The translations under genes and the position numbers were made by a program. Below are positions 5,815 to 6,120 of a DNA stretch of 6,120 bases, in pieces (position 1 is the first letter of the stretch; each line of letters opens with the position of its first letter). The stretch is from positions 1 to 6,120 of the forward strand of contig JAGRBY010000445.1 in assembly GCA_020433835.1 (NCBI GenBank), written 5' to 3'. A model generated the notes under the pieces. It saw only the letters and a list, made by a program, of their open reading frames with translations, searched no databases and was not told where the DNA came from. This DNA comes from Anaerolineae bacterium (GTDB lineage: Bacteria > Chloroflexota > Anaerolineae > 4572-78 > J111).

Positions 5815-6120
5815 TTGCCGGCCTCGTTGGAGCGGCCGTAATATTTTTATTTGCGGCTCAAGATTGGCAAAGGGCGATTAAATTAGCCCTGATCCTGGTT
5901 GTACTCGAAGGGGCCTTGCGCAAATGGGTCCTACCCCAAGCCAGCGAACTGATCTACTTTCTCAAGGATATTGTTTTACTGGGGGCCTATATAAGCTATT
6001 ATCATTCGCCCATCCGCCGCCAAGGAACGCCGGCTCAGAAAAGTATCTTTCAATTCTGGCTCGTCCTCATGACTTTATGGTGTATGGCCGAAGTATTTAA
6101 TCCCAGACTCGGGTCCCCTG
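5799..6120 (+). CDS. O-antigen polymerase/ligase-like membrane protein (3' partial)
   Basis: An ATG at 5799 opens a frame that stays open to the window edge (107 full codons). The product is an inner-membrane protein. Hydrophobic segments are seen at about residues 3-18 (LLIAGLVGAAVIFLFA), 23-37, 46-62 (ELIYFLKDIVLLGAYIS) and 80-95 (FQFWLVLMTLWCMAEV). The text EGALRKWVLP (35-44) followed by the 'KD..LLGAY' helix, and later FNPRLGSP near the edge, matches my recollection of the N-terminus of O-antigen ligase/polymerase-like proteins common in cyanobacterial polysaccharide clusters. Such proteins join lipid-linked repeat units into a chain, or transfer the glycan to its acceptor, at the outer face of the inner membrane. 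The start overlaps the glycosyltransferase gene by 16 bases and has a GGAG site. Whether it is a Wzy-type polymerase or a WaaL-type ligase cannot be decided without the large periplasmic loop, which lies beyond the window. Confidence 0.75.
   Translation, partial: MANLLIAGLVGAAVIFLFAAQDWQRAIKLALILVVLEGALRKWVLPQASELIYFLKDIVLLGAYISYYHSPIRRQGTPAQKSIFQFWLVLMTLWCMAEVFNPRLGSP

Noticed and set aside
1..6120. CRISPR array, tRNA, rRNA, riboswitch or HIP1 (GCGATCGC) sites
   Set aside because: No regularly spaced repeats, no cloverleaf or rRNA-like sequence and no exact HIP1 octamer were seen by reading. Only near matches such as GGCGATCAC at 3511-3519 occur.

Overview
The window is an internal piece of a surface-polysaccharide (O-antigen, exopolysaccharide or capsule type) biosynthesis cluster. 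All intact genes lie on the + strand. The DNA is mildly AT-leaning by eye. The organism is most likely a cyanobacterium. This is an inference from the style of the glycosyltransferases, the 'RKW' type polymerase start at the right edge and the IS630-type transposase debris. No rRNA, tRNA or exact HIP1 octamer (GCGATCGC) was seen to confirm it, so the assignment is tentative.

Layout, left to right: (1) 2-223, the C-terminal end of a probable SAM methyltransferase; (2) 240-1340, a GT-B-like glycosyltransferase with an unusual C-terminal half; (3) 1392-2474, a methyltransferase with an N-terminal Cys4 zinc ribbon; (4) 2455-3327, a family 2 glycosyltransferase whose start overlaps the end of gene 3 and is set by a perfect Shine-Dalgarno sequence; (5) 3328-3887, a 560-base gap with no intact gene, holding a strong hairpin and, on the - strand, a decayed IS630-family transposase N-terminus; (6) 3888-4694, an FkbM-like methyltransferase; (7) 4759-5814, a canonical family 4 glycosyltransferase; (8) 5799-6120, the first 107 codons of a multi-membrane-segment O-antigen polymerase/ligase-like protein, running off the window.

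Together the genes suggest assembly of an oligosaccharide repeat unit on a lipid carrier at the cytoplasmic face of the membrane. Three glycosyltransferases would add sugars, two or three methyltransferases would methylate sugars or chain ends, and the partly visible membrane protein would polymerise or ligate the product. Tight spacing and overlaps (16 bases between genes 1 and 2, a 20-base overlap of genes 3 and 4, a 16-base overlap of genes 7 and 8) point to co-transcription. The transposon scar splits the cluster into two blocks. Nothing here looks like a wholly new system. The items most worth a second look are the hidden transposase pseudogene, the glycosyltransferase without an EX7E motif and the high ratio of methyltransferases to glycosyltransferases.
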